From NCBI GenBank assembly GCA_028583685.1, contig JAMXIF010000002.1, positions 61,625,735 to 61,689,734 on the forward strand: a stretch of DNA of 64,000 bases, written 5' to 3'. Made by a program: the position numbers and the translations under genes. Source of the stretch: Petaurus breviceps papuanus. Lineage: Eukaryota > Chordata > Mammalia > Diprotodontia > Petauridae. This document shows positions 33,470-44,532 of this stretch, piece by piece (the stretch's first letter is position 1; each line of letters starts with the position of its first letter). The notes beneath the pieces were generated by a model. The model had not been told where the DNA came from and did not search any database. It worked only from the letters and a program-made list of their open reading frames with translations.

Positions 33470-34010
33470 GCAGTTTAATGCAACAACAAAGATTCATTAT
33501 GTACTTAACACTGGGGTAACAAACACTTGCCCTCAAGATGCTTACTAGGTGGGGTGTGTGTGTGTATGTATCTATATATAACAAATACATAAATAATCAT
33601 AATAAAAGGTAAATAGGTACCACTGATAACTGGTGTGTGGGGAAAGGCTTCTCTGAGGTGGTGGTGACTGAGCTAAGCCTTGAAGGAAGAAGAAAATCCT
33701 AAAAGACGGATGTGGATGGAGAAGGAGCATTCAAAACAGGGTGGTGGTGGAAGTGGAGAAGTCTATACAGATGCATGGAGGCAGGATATGGACTGTGCCA
33801 CTTGGGAAATAGCTAGCTGTCCAGTTTGGCTGCCATATAAAGTTTGTGAAGAAGAGTAGAATATGAAATGAAGCTGAGAAAGTAGGTATGAAGCAGATGG
33901 CAGAGAGACTTTATTTTATCCTAGTGATATGAAGGATTCAGTGAAAGTTTTTTGATCGGGAGATGACATGGCTAGGACTGTGCCTTAGGATTATTTCAGT
34001 AGTTAGATGA
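33470..34010 (-). mobile_element. L2 LINE, antisense
   Basis: GGAAAGGCTTCTCTGAGGTG, CTGAGCTAAGCCTTGAAGG, TTTATTTTATCCTAGTG and GGGAGATGACATGGCTAGG follow the complement of the L2 ORF2 end and 3' region. Confidence 0.7.
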
Positions 34011-34024
34011 GGACAGATTTCCAG

Positions 34025-34200
34025 TTGGAAGTAACCTCAGAAAGCATCTAATCCACCCCCTTGTTTGATAGATGAGGAAACTGAGACCCAGAGAGGAAAA
34101 ATGACAAGCACTGGATCACACAGGCAAGTAGCAAAACAAGTATTTGAATCTAGTTCCCCTTATTCAAAATGCATCACTCTTTCTCCTGCTCCACCCTGGT
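34025..34200 (-). mobile_element. MIR SINE, antisense
   Basis: GATAGATGAGGAAACTGAGA, CCCAGAGAGGAAAAATGAC and TATTTGAATCTAGTTCCCC are the antisense MIR landmarks. Confidence 0.75.
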
Positions 34201-34369
34201 GTGGAGAAGAGAATGAAGAGAGGAGAGGATGGAATCAGGGAGATCAATTAAGCAGCTATTAAAGTGGTCGAGGGGAGGGTAATGAGAGTTCCAAACTAGC
34301 TAACAGGGTAGATGAGAAGGTGTACTCCCTTGCATTCATTTTCTTAGTTTGCAATAATAAAAGAAAATA

Positions 34370-34560
34370 AATCATATTCGTACAGTGCTTTAAGATTAAC
34401 AAAGCACTTTCCCTATTAACAATCCCTTGAGGGTGGTACTTTAAGGGATGTTATCACTATCTTATAAAAAAGGAAACCAAGGCATAGAGAGTTTAAATGA
34501 TTTGTGGGGGTTACATAGCTAGTAAGGGCCAGAGTTGGCCCCAGACCCTTAAGACTCCAG
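34370..34560 (-). mobile_element. MIR/THER-type SINE, antisense
   Basis: ACAAAGCACTTTCCC, TCCCTTGAGGGTGGTACT, AAAAAGGAAACCAAGGCATA and GGTTACATAGCTAGTAAGG are in the antisense order. Confidence 0.75.
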
Positions 34561-35160
34561 ATGTGGAGCTACTTCAGAGGAATTTGAAGATGGGCTTCAC
34601 TGGGAGCCCAACAAGAGAAACTTGCTTAGAGGAGACTTGTTATTCAGGAAGACACACCTTTTGTTACTTTGTAGTTAGGCAGTGGGTCATGAATGTTGTG
34701 ATATTCTCTGACCCTGGAGAAGGCTATATAAATACCCTGTTGTGAGGTTTTGCTTTGGGGCTCATTTATGGCAAGAGTTGTGTGATTTGGCCATATGAGA
34801 CTCTGGGCAGCTGTTGAGCCCCCTGACTTTGAAACCCCAGATGTTGGTGCTTCTCTCTCTGGTAACTAACTATATGTATGTAATGGTCAGACAGCTAAAA
34901 GCCCTGTCTTGGTCTATTGAATTGTGTTATTTTATCTGTATTTTTTGTCTGCCTGTAACTTCTGTTTGTATTTTCTCTGAAGTTCAAGGTGCTGACTTTT
35001 CCCCCCTGAACTAGGTAAATGATATATGTTTGATTAAACTAATATTGTTGATCTCTCTTGAGTTTCCTTTGGAAAAGCAGATCAAAGAGCCTGTGCTAGC
35101 AACCATCCAGGGTTTGCTAGGGTGCTTGCTGTTACTTCCCCACATACCACATTGCCACTA
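34561..35160 (+). mobile_element. Possible old solo LTR
   Basis: A TATA-like CTATATAAATA at about 34723 and an ATTAAA signal at about 35032 are spaced as in an LTR, and no internal viral region is seen nearby. Exact ends and family are not recognised. It is an inert, diverged fossil if an LTR at all; a unique promoter-like region is the alternative. Confidence 0.3.
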
Positions 35161-35449
35161 CATGAGTCTTTATTATATTTAGGATAGGAGGAGTGATAAT
35201 TTGTTTTGCTCTTTGGTACCATTACTTGGGAGGAGGCCAGGAAACCAAGGAAACCAGAGCCTAGGGAGGATAACATCATCGTTTGGAAAAGAGACTGGCC
35301 AACAGAAGAGTCAGAGGAACTGCCCAATAGTGATCCAGGGCATTTCTTGGAATGTTTTCTATTTCTCGTTTAAACCCTGCCCTGAACCCATTTCAATAAA
35401 TTAAGTTGCTTTTTATTTGTAATAGCCTTTGCTTGATTTTGTTGAAGCA
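35161..35449. other. Unassigned
   Basis: The stretch ends with CAATAAATTAAGTTGC, a polyadenylation-like signal. It resembles the end of a repeat that I cannot name. Confidence 0.3.
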
Positions 35450-35780
35450 CTGGTTTTGGAGTAAGGTGATCTGGAGTCAGATTCTGATGATGATACTAGG
35501 TAGATCTGGACATTTTTAAGCTTCAGTTTCTTTACATGTAAAATGAGAATACAAAAACTTTATACTACTCACCTCACAGGTTTTTTTTTCATTTAATCGT
35601 ATTTTATTTTTTTCCAATTACGTGTAAAGATAATTTACAACATTCATTTTTTGGAAAGATTTGGAATTCTAATTTTTCTCCTTCCTTTTCTCTCCTTCCT
35701 TCTCCCCAAGTTGGCAAACAATCTTATATAGGTTATACATCTCACAGGCTTGTTGTGAAGAAAGTGATCTGTATACCTTA
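35450..35780 (+). mobile_element. MIR/THER SINE split by an L1 3' end
   Basis: The left part (TGTAAAATGAGAATACAA, ACTCACCTCACAGG) and the right part (CTCACAGGCTTGTTGTGAAG) join into one MIR/THER-like 3' region. Confidence 0.7.
35581..35740 (-). mobile_element. L1 3' UTR fragment inside MIR
   Basis: The short TSD CTCACAGG is at 35573-35580 and 35741-35748. It has a T-tract tail, CCAATTACGTGTAAAGATAA, then GGAATTCTAATTTTTCTCC, the antisense L1 end matching the plus-strand end at 14.25 kb. Confidence 0.8.
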
Positions 35781-35930
35781 AAGTACTAGTTAATGAGTTA
35801 TTTTTATTATTTCTTTGCTCAAATCTCAATCTGGTACTTTACTAAGGTGTGGAGGTGACCTTGGGTTTTCAAAGTCATTATCAGCAGAGCTCAAGTTCTG
35901 TTAGGTCTTTCTAAGGTAGAAAGTATTTCT

Positions 35931-36096
35931 TTTTTCCCCATTTTTTTTGGAGGGGGAAGGCAAGGCAATAGGGGTTAAGTGACTTGCCCAAGGTCACACA
36001 GCTAGTAAGTGTGTCAAGTATCTGAGGCCAGATTTGAACTCTGGTCCTCCTGACTCCAGGGCCAGTGCTCTATTCACTGTGCCACCTCTCTGCCCT
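35931..36096 (-). mobile_element. CORE-SINE subtype A
   Basis: The TSD GAAAGTRTTTCT is at 35919-35930 and 36097-36108. Body and head are complete, with GGCAGAGAGGTGGCACAGTG as the (slightly altered) head. Confidence 0.9.
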
Positions 36097-36124
36097 GAAA
36101 GTGTTTCTGTTGGTGGAAAAACAG

Positions 36125-36300
36125 TCTAGTTTGGAGTCTAAGTTTGGTTAAGTGACCGATAGTCATTTAACATCTTAGTCTCATTTCTTCTTATCTCAAA
36201 AATGGGAAAAATAATGCTTTTCATAGGAATTGTTGTGAGATTTTGAGACAATATAAGTAAAATACTTTGCAAACTTCATTGTGCTGTGAAAATGCCACTT
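36125..36300 (+). mobile_element. MIR/THER-type SINE
   Basis: CATTTAACATCTTAGTCTCA, AAAAATGGGAAAAATAATGC and AAAATACTTTGCAAACTTC follow the THER/MIR 3' order. Confidence 0.65.
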
Positions 36301-36794
36301 CCTATAAATCATATATACAAATATATATATATTACCTCTATATATCTTGTGTATTTATATATGCATATATGTGAATAGCTAGGTAGATAAGTAGATATCT
36401 TCACTGCACCCCCCCAGGATAGAGAGACTTCGAAGTGGTTAATAGCAATTGAGCAACTGAGAAACTGGTGGCCCAGGACGCAGTCTTATAGACATTTTGA
36501 AAGCATTCTGCTGCAGAGGATAACCTCCAGGTCTTGAACAACTGGTTTCATAATAACAAAGTCCTCTCAGGTCAGTCCAGAGATAAACCTTTTAGAAACT
36601 TAGCTAGGTCTCTAGTCACCTAACACTATCCTTTGGAGGACCATTCACTAAGGGCCTTCCCAGCCATCTATGAGCATGGGACTTGGTGAAGCTGTTGAAT
36701 GGGTAACGAGGAAAAAATGTCTCTAAGGCTAATTCGCTATTTATATGATGCTTTATCGCTTTAAAATTTTTTATGTTTGTTATTTCATTGTGAG
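36301..36794. other. Unassigned
   Basis: A TA/CA-rich tract lies at 36308-36375. The rest shows no recognised repeat or gene. Confidence 0.4.
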
Positions 36795-36955
36795 GCAACA
36801 CAGCATGGTGTATAGAAAACTGACTTTTGAGTCAGAAAGACCTGGGTTCAAGTCTGGCTGCTGACACATACTTGTCATGTGACCCTGGTCGAGTTATATA
36901 ACCTCTCAGCCCTCATAGGCAGCTCTCTAAGACAATAAATTGCAGAGAAAGGTGT
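36795..36955 (+). mobile_element. MIR/THER-type SINE
   Basis: CAGCATGGTGTATAGAAAAC, GAGTCAGAAAGACCTGGGTT (box B) and GTCATGTGACCCTGG are in order. Confidence 0.75.
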
Positions 36956-36962
36956 TAGGCAT

Positions 36963-37206
36963 TTGTTGTTGTTCCATAGAATCTGACTCTTCCTGACCCC
37001 ATTTTGGGATTTTCTTGGCAAAGTTATTGGAATAGTTTGCCACTTTTTTTCTAGGTAATTTTGCAAATGAGGAACTGAGGTAAACAAGGGTAAGTGACTT
37101 GCCTAGGCTCACACAGGTTGTAAGTGTCTGAGGCTGGATTTGAACTCATGAAAATCAGTCTTCCTAATTCTAAACCTAATGCTCTATCCACTACACCACC
37201 TGACCT
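36963..37206 (-). mobile_element. MAR1-type SINE, near full length
   Basis: It starts TTGTTGTTGTTCC (complement of the tail), then TGGGATTTTCTTGGCAAAG, GTAAGTGACTTGCCTAGGC and the head complement CTATCCACTACACCACCTGA. Confidence 0.85.
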
Positions 37207-37269
37207 TGTGTTACTCTGCATTAATTTCCCCCCAAATCATAGATCCTGTCCCTATACCTATTTCATTAG

Positions 37270-37437
37270 ATTTTACAACAACCTTGCTTGGTAAATAAGG
37301 ATTATAGCTAACATTTATATATTGGTTTAAGCTTTGTAAAGGGCTTTATAGTAACTGAGGCTTAAAGAGGTTAAGTAACTTACCTAAATGATCACCTGTT
37401 GGCAGAGGTAAGTTTAGAACCCTGATGCCTTTTGCAA
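37270..37437 (-). mobile_element. MIR/THER-type SINE, antisense
   Basis: TTTGTAAAGGGCTTTATAGT, GAGGTTAAGTAACTTACC and GGTAAGTTTAGAACCCTGAT are in the antisense order. Confidence 0.65.
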
Positions 37438-37651
37438 TGGGCAGCACAGTGGAAAACCCATCTTCCTGAGTTTAAATCTAGCCTCAGGCATTTATTAAAC
37501 TGTGTGACCCTGAGCAAATCACTTAACCCCATTTGCCTTAGTTTCCTCATCTGGAGAAGGAAATGATAAACCACCCCAGTATCTTTGCCAAGAAAACTCC
37601 AAATGGGGTCACAAAGAGTGGAACATGACTGAAAACTGAGTCAACAACAAC
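37438..37651 (+). mobile_element. MAR1-type SINE
   Basis: The body CAAATCACTTAACCCCATTT, TGCCAAGAAAACTCCAAATG and the tail GAGTCAACAACAACC are present. Confidence 0.87.
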
Positions 37652-39340
37652 CACCTTCTCCACTGCTCTTTCCATTTCATAATACTGACTTCTTGGAAAT
37701 GCAACATGCTTAGAGAGTGATAAAGAGAGAGAGTGAAGATGAATGCCTGGGACACACTAGGCCTGACTTGACTTTCCCTAGCTGTTGGGTCCTAAACAAG
37801 GCCCATAGGTATGGCCCCTCGGGACATCTTCCATGTTTCTCCACACTGCTGCATTTTGCCATTCCCATGCTCACTGGGTAATTTCCATTCCATTGGAAAG
37901 TGCTTCTCCAGGAGGGAACTGCCATTATGAAGCTCCCTCACTCGAGAACTGCCATTATTAAACTGTCGTTAGCAGCAGCATGCATGTCAATTAACTGAGT
38001 GTGCTGCTCCTTTCATCTGTCGCTCATCAGTGAAGGCAATGACTCCCTCAGGTGAACTGTCACCGAGCTTGCAGTTCAGGGGAGTAGGATTCACGGTCTG
38101 ATAAACTCATCAAGCACCTCCTCCAGTTCTAATTGGGCAAAGTCGATGACTGTGAAGGGCATCAATAACTGCACCAAGCCCACAGGCATTGGTGCTCTCA
38201 TGCTTTGGCTCCCCCCCCATCATCATATCTGTGCCTCTGTCTCCCTCCCTTCTCTTCTGTCTCCTTCACCCACCGATGGGAAATTTTCCATGTCACTGAA
38301 TCAAACCTGAACCCATGCAAAGCCTCTTGAAGTTTCCATCAAGTTTTTTTTTTTAAAGCCTGTTTTCTTTTCGGGTAAATCCAAATAGCGGTTTCATCTC
38401 TCGACTTAATTCCAGAGCACTGAAGGACTGGTTGCTTATAAAAACCCTTTCTCAAGATAGGCCAGGAGCCTCTCAAACATTGTGAAGACATCCCCTGTGT
38501 AAACACACACAGACAATTGAAAAGAATTTTCAGAAGGGATGGTATCAGTTTGAACTTAACTGAATTGGGCCTAATGTAAAATTCATGCCAAAGTGTCACA
38601 AATGAAAAGCAGTTTATTAATCCAACTTATCTAAGAGTGGTAGGGGATACTCTGGCTATATTACTAGCAGGTGAATATTTTCCATGCTCATTTGGACTAG
38701 ACTTCAGGCTTATTTTGCCAGGCTGGGCTATAAGAAGGCAGCAGGGTCCAATAACCTTTTGGGAGGCATCGGAGTCTCCACCTGCAAGCTTGTGTTCATA
38801 TTGTCCTCCCCTCTGAATGCAGGACAGCTGAATGAGGCGTGATTTCTCTTCTGTTTGGACAATCACAGTGTGGCCCCTGAGGATGGCTACATGTTGTTCC
38901 CTTTCTATTTCTGATTTCTTTAGCTGGGTCTTGATAAGTAGTATGTTTATGCTTCATGGGAAATTAGGATGATGTGGTATAGAGTGAGGAATGTAGAAAA
39001 ACCTTTCCTTAAGGAATGATAATACATTATATAATACACTATGGCTAAAAGCCCCACCATGATTAATCTTCATGTTGTGTGTGTGTGTGTGCCTAGAGAT
39101 AAACCTCCTAAGAGAAGGATTGTGTCATTCAAGCAACAAGCATTTATTGCTAATATTACATATCGTCTCCCCCACTGGCGGAGAGAATTCCTGAGCCATT
39201 ATCAGGGACACTTAAAAGAGTATAGGGAGCAGGAGAATTCTGGGACATTGAAAAATACTAGACATTGTTCCAATTTCAAAATAAGGGGGGAGGGGAAGAG
39301 GATGGACTGGGTCCATGGAGCCCAGCCACGTGACTAAATT
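37652..39340. other. Unique DNA, candidate conserved non-coding element
   Basis: No repeat was recognised. The part 37920-38290 is dense in homeobox-like cores (GTCAATTAACT, TTCTAATTGG, TATTAAACTG, ATCAATAA) without a coding frame. A 98-residue frame at 39041-39337 crosses a GT repeat and has no known domain. Confidence 0.35.
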
Positions 39341-40560
39341 CTAAGCAAATTTTTAGAACATATTATTAAATGTATAGTTAGTGAAACTCTAGAAAAGGAA
39401 GTGATAAGCACAAAGAATCAGAATAGCTTTATGAGGGGCAGCTAGATGGCATAGTGAATAGAGCACTGGCTCTGAAGTCAGGAGGACCTGAGTTCAAATG
39501 TGACCTCAGACACTTAACTAGCTGTGTGACCTTGGGCAAGTCATTTAACCCCAATTGCTTTCCCTTCTACCCTTCAAAAAGACCCCCAAAACGAACAGAA
39601 TAACTTTATAAAGAGAAGGTCATGCCAATCTAACCTTATTTCTATTTTTGCCAGTTTCCAGACTTATGGGAGAAAATGCTATTGATATAGTCAGTTTAAA
39701 TATGTTTTATGAAAGCATTTTGACAAAATCTTCTCATGCTGCTCTTGTGAAAATGATGGAGACATGTGGGCTAGATAATGATCCAATCAGGTAGATTCAG
39801 AATTGGTTGAACAGCTGGACCCAAAGAGTAATCATTTGTGGTATAATGACAACGTGGAAGGAAGTCTGCAGGAGAGTGCCCCATGGATCTGTGCTTGGCC
39901 TGTTTACTGTGATAAACACTCACTTGGATAAAGGCGTAGATGGTGTGCTTATCACAGCATGTCTGTCTGGAGGTGAAGTGGTGGCGTGTTGGCAGGCCCC
40001 CATGGCCACTCCATAGCTGGCAGTTCCACTGGAATAGGTTCTCCATGGCAGCACTGGAGGGGGCAGGGAGCTTGACTTATGGGGAAAAAATCTTAGTTTT
40101 CTCACAAGTTATTATTATGGAAAGTGGCCACTTCACAGTAGCAGTTTCTGGGCCCCAACTCTGCCAGCTGTCACTGCTCTGACATAGTACTCTATGAGAT
40201 TCAGGGCACTTAGACAGTCCTTGAGGGCCATGAGCACTGCCTGCCCTTGGGCTTGGGGATGTGTCCTGATCCATCCTTAGGCTTCCAACCTCCTCATTTA
40301 GGGGCCATAGGAAGGATTACATTTCTCCTTGGGAATTGGGCAGTGGCAATGGTGGCTGACCTCTGGCTGACTGCTATTCCAAGGGCAAGAATTTTCCCTT
40401 CCCCGAATGGAGGTTGTCTTTGTCTTTTGGCAAAGTAGTAATAAAGCTGGTATGTTTTTCAACATATAATATATTTTCATAACAAAATAAACTTTTAATA
40501 TAAAGTTAAAAAATACTGGGTCCACTGTGGCACAGAAGGCAGGCACTTACTCATGGTGCT
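39341..40560 (+). mobile_element. CR1/L3-derived repeat, copy A
   Basis: It starts with RT text (KFLEHIIKCIVSETLEKEV at about 39.36 kb), continues after a SINE with SCQSNLISIF, TQRVIICG and CRRVPHGSVLGLFTVI (about 39.87 kb; the CR1 'GVPQGSVLGP' block), then leaves RT at DGVLI, before the FADD box. A roughly 600-bp non-RT tail follows, ending in an AATAAA-type signal, a short A-run and ATACTGGGTCCACTGTGGC. Copy B at 44.5-45.6 kb has the same order. Confidence 0.65.
39433..39595 (+). mobile_element. CORE-SINE subtype A inside CR1/L3
   Basis: The TSD CAGAATARCTTTAT is at 39419-39432 and 39596-39609. The head GGGGCAGCTAGATGGCATAG and the body CTGTGTGACCTTGGGCAAG are complete. Confidence 0.9.
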
Positions 40561-41059
40561 AGTCTCAGTGCTTCTGCCATGGACACCAACGATGGGCACT
40601 GACCCCAGAATCACCTTGGGCTCTTCAATGTCTATCCAATAGGTCTCACTGACCTTCTACCAATGAGAATGACCTTCCTGATTAAAGGGTGAAGGACACT
40701 AGAAACTATTACCTGAGAGCAGTTTTTTTCTTTGTTTTTTTTTTTTCTTGTTTTGTTTTTAAGAATTAAATGGATGGTTCAACAGTAGAGATAAATGAAC
40801 AGCTCTGACATTCTGTGATCCTGTGACAGGTTTTCTGCACATCATTTTTTTCTGCTGGGCTTTGTCTAGAATTCAGGCTCATAATGGATATTGTTTGGAA
40901 TATCAGCTACTACTCACCCAATCCTGGTGGAGAAATAGAAGGCACCTTAGAACAGAGGGGTTAAACTGGAGGCAGCAAGCCCCATTTGGCTGCAAAGGTC
41001 CTGAGTGTGTAGCCTGAGCCAGATTGCCTGGAACGTTAGGCTCTTAATAAGGCTTTAAG
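40561..41059. other. Unassigned
   Basis: No feature is recognised beyond a T-rich run near 40728-40748. Confidence 0.4.
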
Positions 41060-41250
41060 GTTTTCAATGCGTCTCACTTGGTCATCACAACAATCCTACT
41101 CGGGGTAGATGCTATTTTGTAGATGAGGAAACTAAGGCTGAAAGAGATTAAATTACTTGCCCAATGTCAAACAGCTTAGTAAGTGTCCAAGACAGGATGT
41201 GAACTCAGATTTTCTTGTCCCCAAGTCCCCTAGTACAACCACTTTGATAC
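41060..41250 (-). mobile_element. MIR/THER-type SINE, antisense
   Basis: CATCACAACAATCCTACTCG, TAGATGAGGAAACTAAGGC and AGTGTCCAAGACAGGATGTG are in order. Confidence 0.75.
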
Positions 41251-41460
41251 AAAATTTGTAAATATAAAGTAGGGCAGGAGGCTAGGACTTAACATTTGGT
41301 GTTGGTGGTGGGAGTTAGGAAAGGCTTCATGTAGATTATTTGGTTTGTTATTTAAGTTAAAGTTATTTCATGTAGATTATTGGATTTAAGTATTAAGTTT
41401 AAGTTATCTCTGGGCCTCAATTTCCTCATTTGTAAAATGAAGAAGTTGGGGTGGACTAGG

Positions 41461-41665
41461 TCAATGATGTCAAACTCAAATAGAAACGGATTCCTGGAGC
41501 TTTCATATTAGCTTAGAAAACCATAAGTTAACATTGTCTATGTTCCATTATATTTGAATTTATTTTGTTAAACATTTTCCATTTATAATTTATTCTGATT
41601 AGGGCCTCACTGGGACCACATTCCTCTTGCTGGCGATAAATTTGATCCCTATGGACTAGGTGACA
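41461..41665. mobile_element. hAT-type MITE, copy 1
   Basis: It starts CAATGATGTCAAACTCAAAT and contains AGTTAACATTGTCTATGTTC and TTTATTTTGTTAAACATTTT. A second, similar copy lies at 43.6 kb. The ends resemble the CAGGGGTGTCAAACTC inverted repeats of a hAT family. The right end is decayed. Confidence 0.5.
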
Positions 41666-41674
41666 CTAATGTCC

Positions 41675-42824
41675 TTCCCAGACCTAGATCAATGATCTAT
41701 ATACCAGTGTGTTATTGCTTATTGGTCTTTAATAGTGCAAATTTATGGAAAATGGTGTTGAAAGTTTCTGATTGTTTTATATGATTTAGTGTTAGACAAG
41801 ATCTCTTGAAGCTACTCTTAAGATTGTTTAGCTAACAAGTCAACATTGTTCATTACTTAAGGAAGATCCTAAAGCATACATGCGTAGGAAGGCTGTGAAA
41901 AATGATCATAGAATTTTAGCTTTCAAGAGTCCCTGGAGATCATCTATTAGTCATTAAGTCAATGCATGGTTCAAATTGCCAACATTCTTGACATATGGTC
42001 ACCAAGCCTCTGAGTGCCCAGCAGCACATTCTGTTGATGAATAGGTTTAGTTGTAATACTTATCTGTTTAAGGTTGAATATTTATATTAAATTGAACTTA
42101 TCTGTGAATGTCCATCTACCCATCTAGTCTAACGCTACCCCATATAACAACACTGAACAAACCAGCTCTTTGTTTTACATGCCGGCTCTTCAGACATTTG
42201 AAGGCAGAGATTTTGTGCCTTCCTGTCTGATCTTTAGCTAGGCATGCCCACTGTTCCTACTGTTGCTCATTTGACTTTGTTTTTAAGGTTTAACACAAAC
42301 TCAGAAATGAAAGGTGATTTCTTAGTCCAACTTATTTATAAGTTGGGCCACTAAGAAATATTCTAGCTACATTCCTGGACTCCTTACCATCCTGGCAACC
42401 TTCTTTATACACTTGAAAATTTGAGTTCTGCTTTTAAAATTTTATTTTCCAGAACTAAATACCATATTTATAATAAATGCAATACAGCCCAGAGTACAAT
42501 AAGGTTATTACTTTCCCTTTTAGAATGAGAAACTAAGTCCTATAGGATTTCAGTCTTTCATGCCTGGAACAACTACTAAAGCTTCATTTCTTTCCTTAGC
42601 CATCTCCTAACAGAGGAAACATCACTGTGCATGTTTTCCCTAATCCCCCAACCTTCAACCCTTTCCTTCAAGTTCTGGAAGCAAAATCAACAATAAAATC
42701 AACCCTGTAATTGTTCCTGGAAAAAATATGTGTCAGTCTACTTCCCTTAGATTCCACTCATCATCCCTGTAATGTTATAAGTCAAATATCCTTTCCTGGC
42801 TACCATCCCTATATGTATTATTTC
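41675..42824. other. Unassigned, MIR-like remnants
   Basis: No clear boundaries. The text near 41.90-42.45 kb has scattered resemblance to old repeats but no family is claimed. Confidence 0.3.
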
Positions 42825-42930
42825 CCTTTATTAGAATATAAACTCCTTGATGGCAGGGACTACTTTTGCTTTTTGAGTTGTATCTTCACTGTTTAGATCA
42901 ATGCTTGGCCTACAGTAAGCACTTACTAAG
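42825..42930 (+). mobile_element. L2 LINE 3' end
   Basis: AAACTCCTTGATGGCAGGGA, CACTGTTTAGATCAATGCTT and CTACAGTAAGCACTTACTAA are L2 terminal motifs. The L2 end runs into the following microsatellite. Confidence 0.8.
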
Positions 42931-43078
42931 TCCCTTCCTCCCTCCCTCCCTCCCTCCCTCCCTCCCTCCTTCCTTCCTTCCTTCCTTCCTTCCTTCCTTC
43001 CTTCCTTCCTTCCTTCCTTCCTTCCTTCCTTCCTTCCTTCCTCCCTCTCTCCCTCCCTGCCTCCCTCCCTTCCTTCCT
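42931..43078. repeat. (CCCT)n(TTCC)n tetranucleotide microsatellite
   Basis: About 148 bases of CCCT then TTCC units, ending in mixed CCCT/TGCC. A 93-residue frame reading LPPSLPPS and LPSFLPSF is its translation. Confidence 0.95.
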
Positions 43079-43444
43079 TTATACTTCCATATAGCTTTAT
43101 ATCACAGCTTTTTAGTTTTCTTTTTAGCAGTCACGTTATATGGTTGACTCACTGAGTTTGTGGTCAACTTAAACTCACAGGTCTTTATCACATGAATTAA
43201 CTCAGGTCCCCCCTATTCTGCATTTGTAAAATCGGTCAGTTTGACCACATATTCAATCTTAACCAAAGGCTAAAAAGAAGGGTGGAGACAGGATCCTTCA
43301 GGTGTCCATTGAGAATGAATATAAGTTTGACTTTCCTTACATGACAATCATAATCTTTCTTCTCATATACTTGGACCATAGTGTTTTTTCCTTAATCTTA
43401 GTTTTTCCACAGTACCTTAATCTTGAGCACAAAACCAGAAATAT
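43079..43444. other. Unassigned
   Basis: No recognised repeat or gene. Confidence 0.4.
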
Positions 43445-43575
43445 TCAAAGCAGAATGAGGTCATAATATACCTTGGCCACTTATTACCCATGTGACCTTG
43501 AGTGAGTCATTTAACTTCTTCCAGGCCCCAGCTTCTTCATCTATAAAACAAGCAGTGGACCAGAAGACCTCCAAG
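43445..43575 (+). mobile_element. MIR SINE
   Basis: CCCATGTGACCTTGAGTGAG, TCATTTAACTTCTTCCAGG and TTCATCTATAAAACAAGC follow the MIR order. Confidence 0.75.
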
Positions 43576-43576
43576 G

Positions 43577-43767
43577 CAGTGGCGTTAAATGGATCTCTGT
43601 CCTCATACATTGACTGAGAAAACCACAAATTAACATTATCTATGTTGTATTGTATTTTTGTTTATTTTGTTAAAAATTCCCTAATTACATTTAAATCTGC
43701 TTCAGGCTCTACTCAGGAGCTTTGCAACCAAATGGGGCTTGCCACCAAGAGCTGACACCTCTGCTCT
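43577..43767. mobile_element. hAT-type MITE, copy 2
   Basis: AAACCACAAATTAACATTATC, TTTATTTTGTTAAAAATTCC and the right end AGCTGACACCTCTGCTC match copy 1 at 41.5 kb. Complement GAGGTGTCA is the expected inverted end. Confidence 0.5.
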
Positions 43768-44044
43768 AAGGTATTTCCTATCGCTCAATCTATCATCCTT
43801 TGTTGTGAGCCTGGATTCTAGGCAAAGCCCAGCAGAGAGATGTTGGGATCATAGTGCAGGAAATTCATTACAAAATGTCAAAACTGTTCATTTATCCCAG
43901 ACAGTTGACTATCCATTCAATTCTTAAAAACAAAACAAACAAGAAAAGAAATAGAAAACCAACCAACCAACCCTGCTATCTTGGTAATAGTTTCTACTGT
44001 CCTTCAACCTTTAATCAAGAAGGTTTTTCTCATTGGCAGAGGTG

Positions 44045-44300
44045 CAGTGAGGCCTAGTAGATTGATGTGAGAAGTCAAGCTAGCTTTGGCTTCAGGAAGG
44101 ACTGGGTTCAAATTCCTCCCCCATGCTAGCTATGTGACTACAGGGAAATTAATTTAACTTTTCTGAGCCTAAGTTTCTTTATCTGTAAGGAGATAATAAT
44201 ATTTTTGCCGCCTAACTCCTAGGGTGGTAGAGGATTGAATGAAAAAAATGCATATATAGCACTTTGCAAAGCTTTCATGTCACAGAAATGTCAGTTATGA
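44045..44300 (+). mobile_element. MIR/THER-type SINE, near full length
   Basis: Box B GGACTGGGTTCAAATTCC, TAGCTATGTGACTACAGGG, TTTCTTTATCTGTAAGGAG, TTTGCCGCCTAACTCC and GCACTTTGCAAAGCTTTC follow the long THER-type core and tail. Confidence 0.8.
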
Positions 44301-44339
44301 ATACTGACAAGACATAGGGGAAAGGTCATCACCTCGGGT

Positions 44340-44510
44340 TGGTTTTTGTTGAAGAAATGAATTGATTTGACAAATGTTGAGTTTCAGACAGGGTGACTGA
44401 CTCGTCCATAAACAGACAACCAGTAAGCATCAGGAGCAAGATCTGAACCAAGTTTTTCTTGAACCTAGAAGCAGTACTCTCTACTTATTGTGTCATACTG
44501 TTCTAGAACT
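44340..44510 (-). mobile_element. MIR-like SINE, antisense
   Basis: GACTGACTCGTCCATAAAC, ATCAGGAGCAAGATCTGAAC and TCTCTACTTATTGTGTCATA fit the antisense order. It is diverged. Confidence 0.5.
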
Positions 44511-44532
44511 CCCATAGTTCCTCAGTAAGGCG

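Noticed and set aside
40280-40560. Processed host pseudogene (AATAAA followed by an A-run)
   Set aside because: The same segment occurs in the inverted copy at 44.5 kb together with CR1 RT text, so it is part of a repeat family.
42931-43078. CRISPR-like repeat array
   Set aside because: It is a simple tetranucleotide repeat without spacers, in a vertebrate genome.
42866-43147. 93-residue LPSF/LPPS repeat frame
   Set aside because: It is a translation of the CCCT/TTCC microsatellite.
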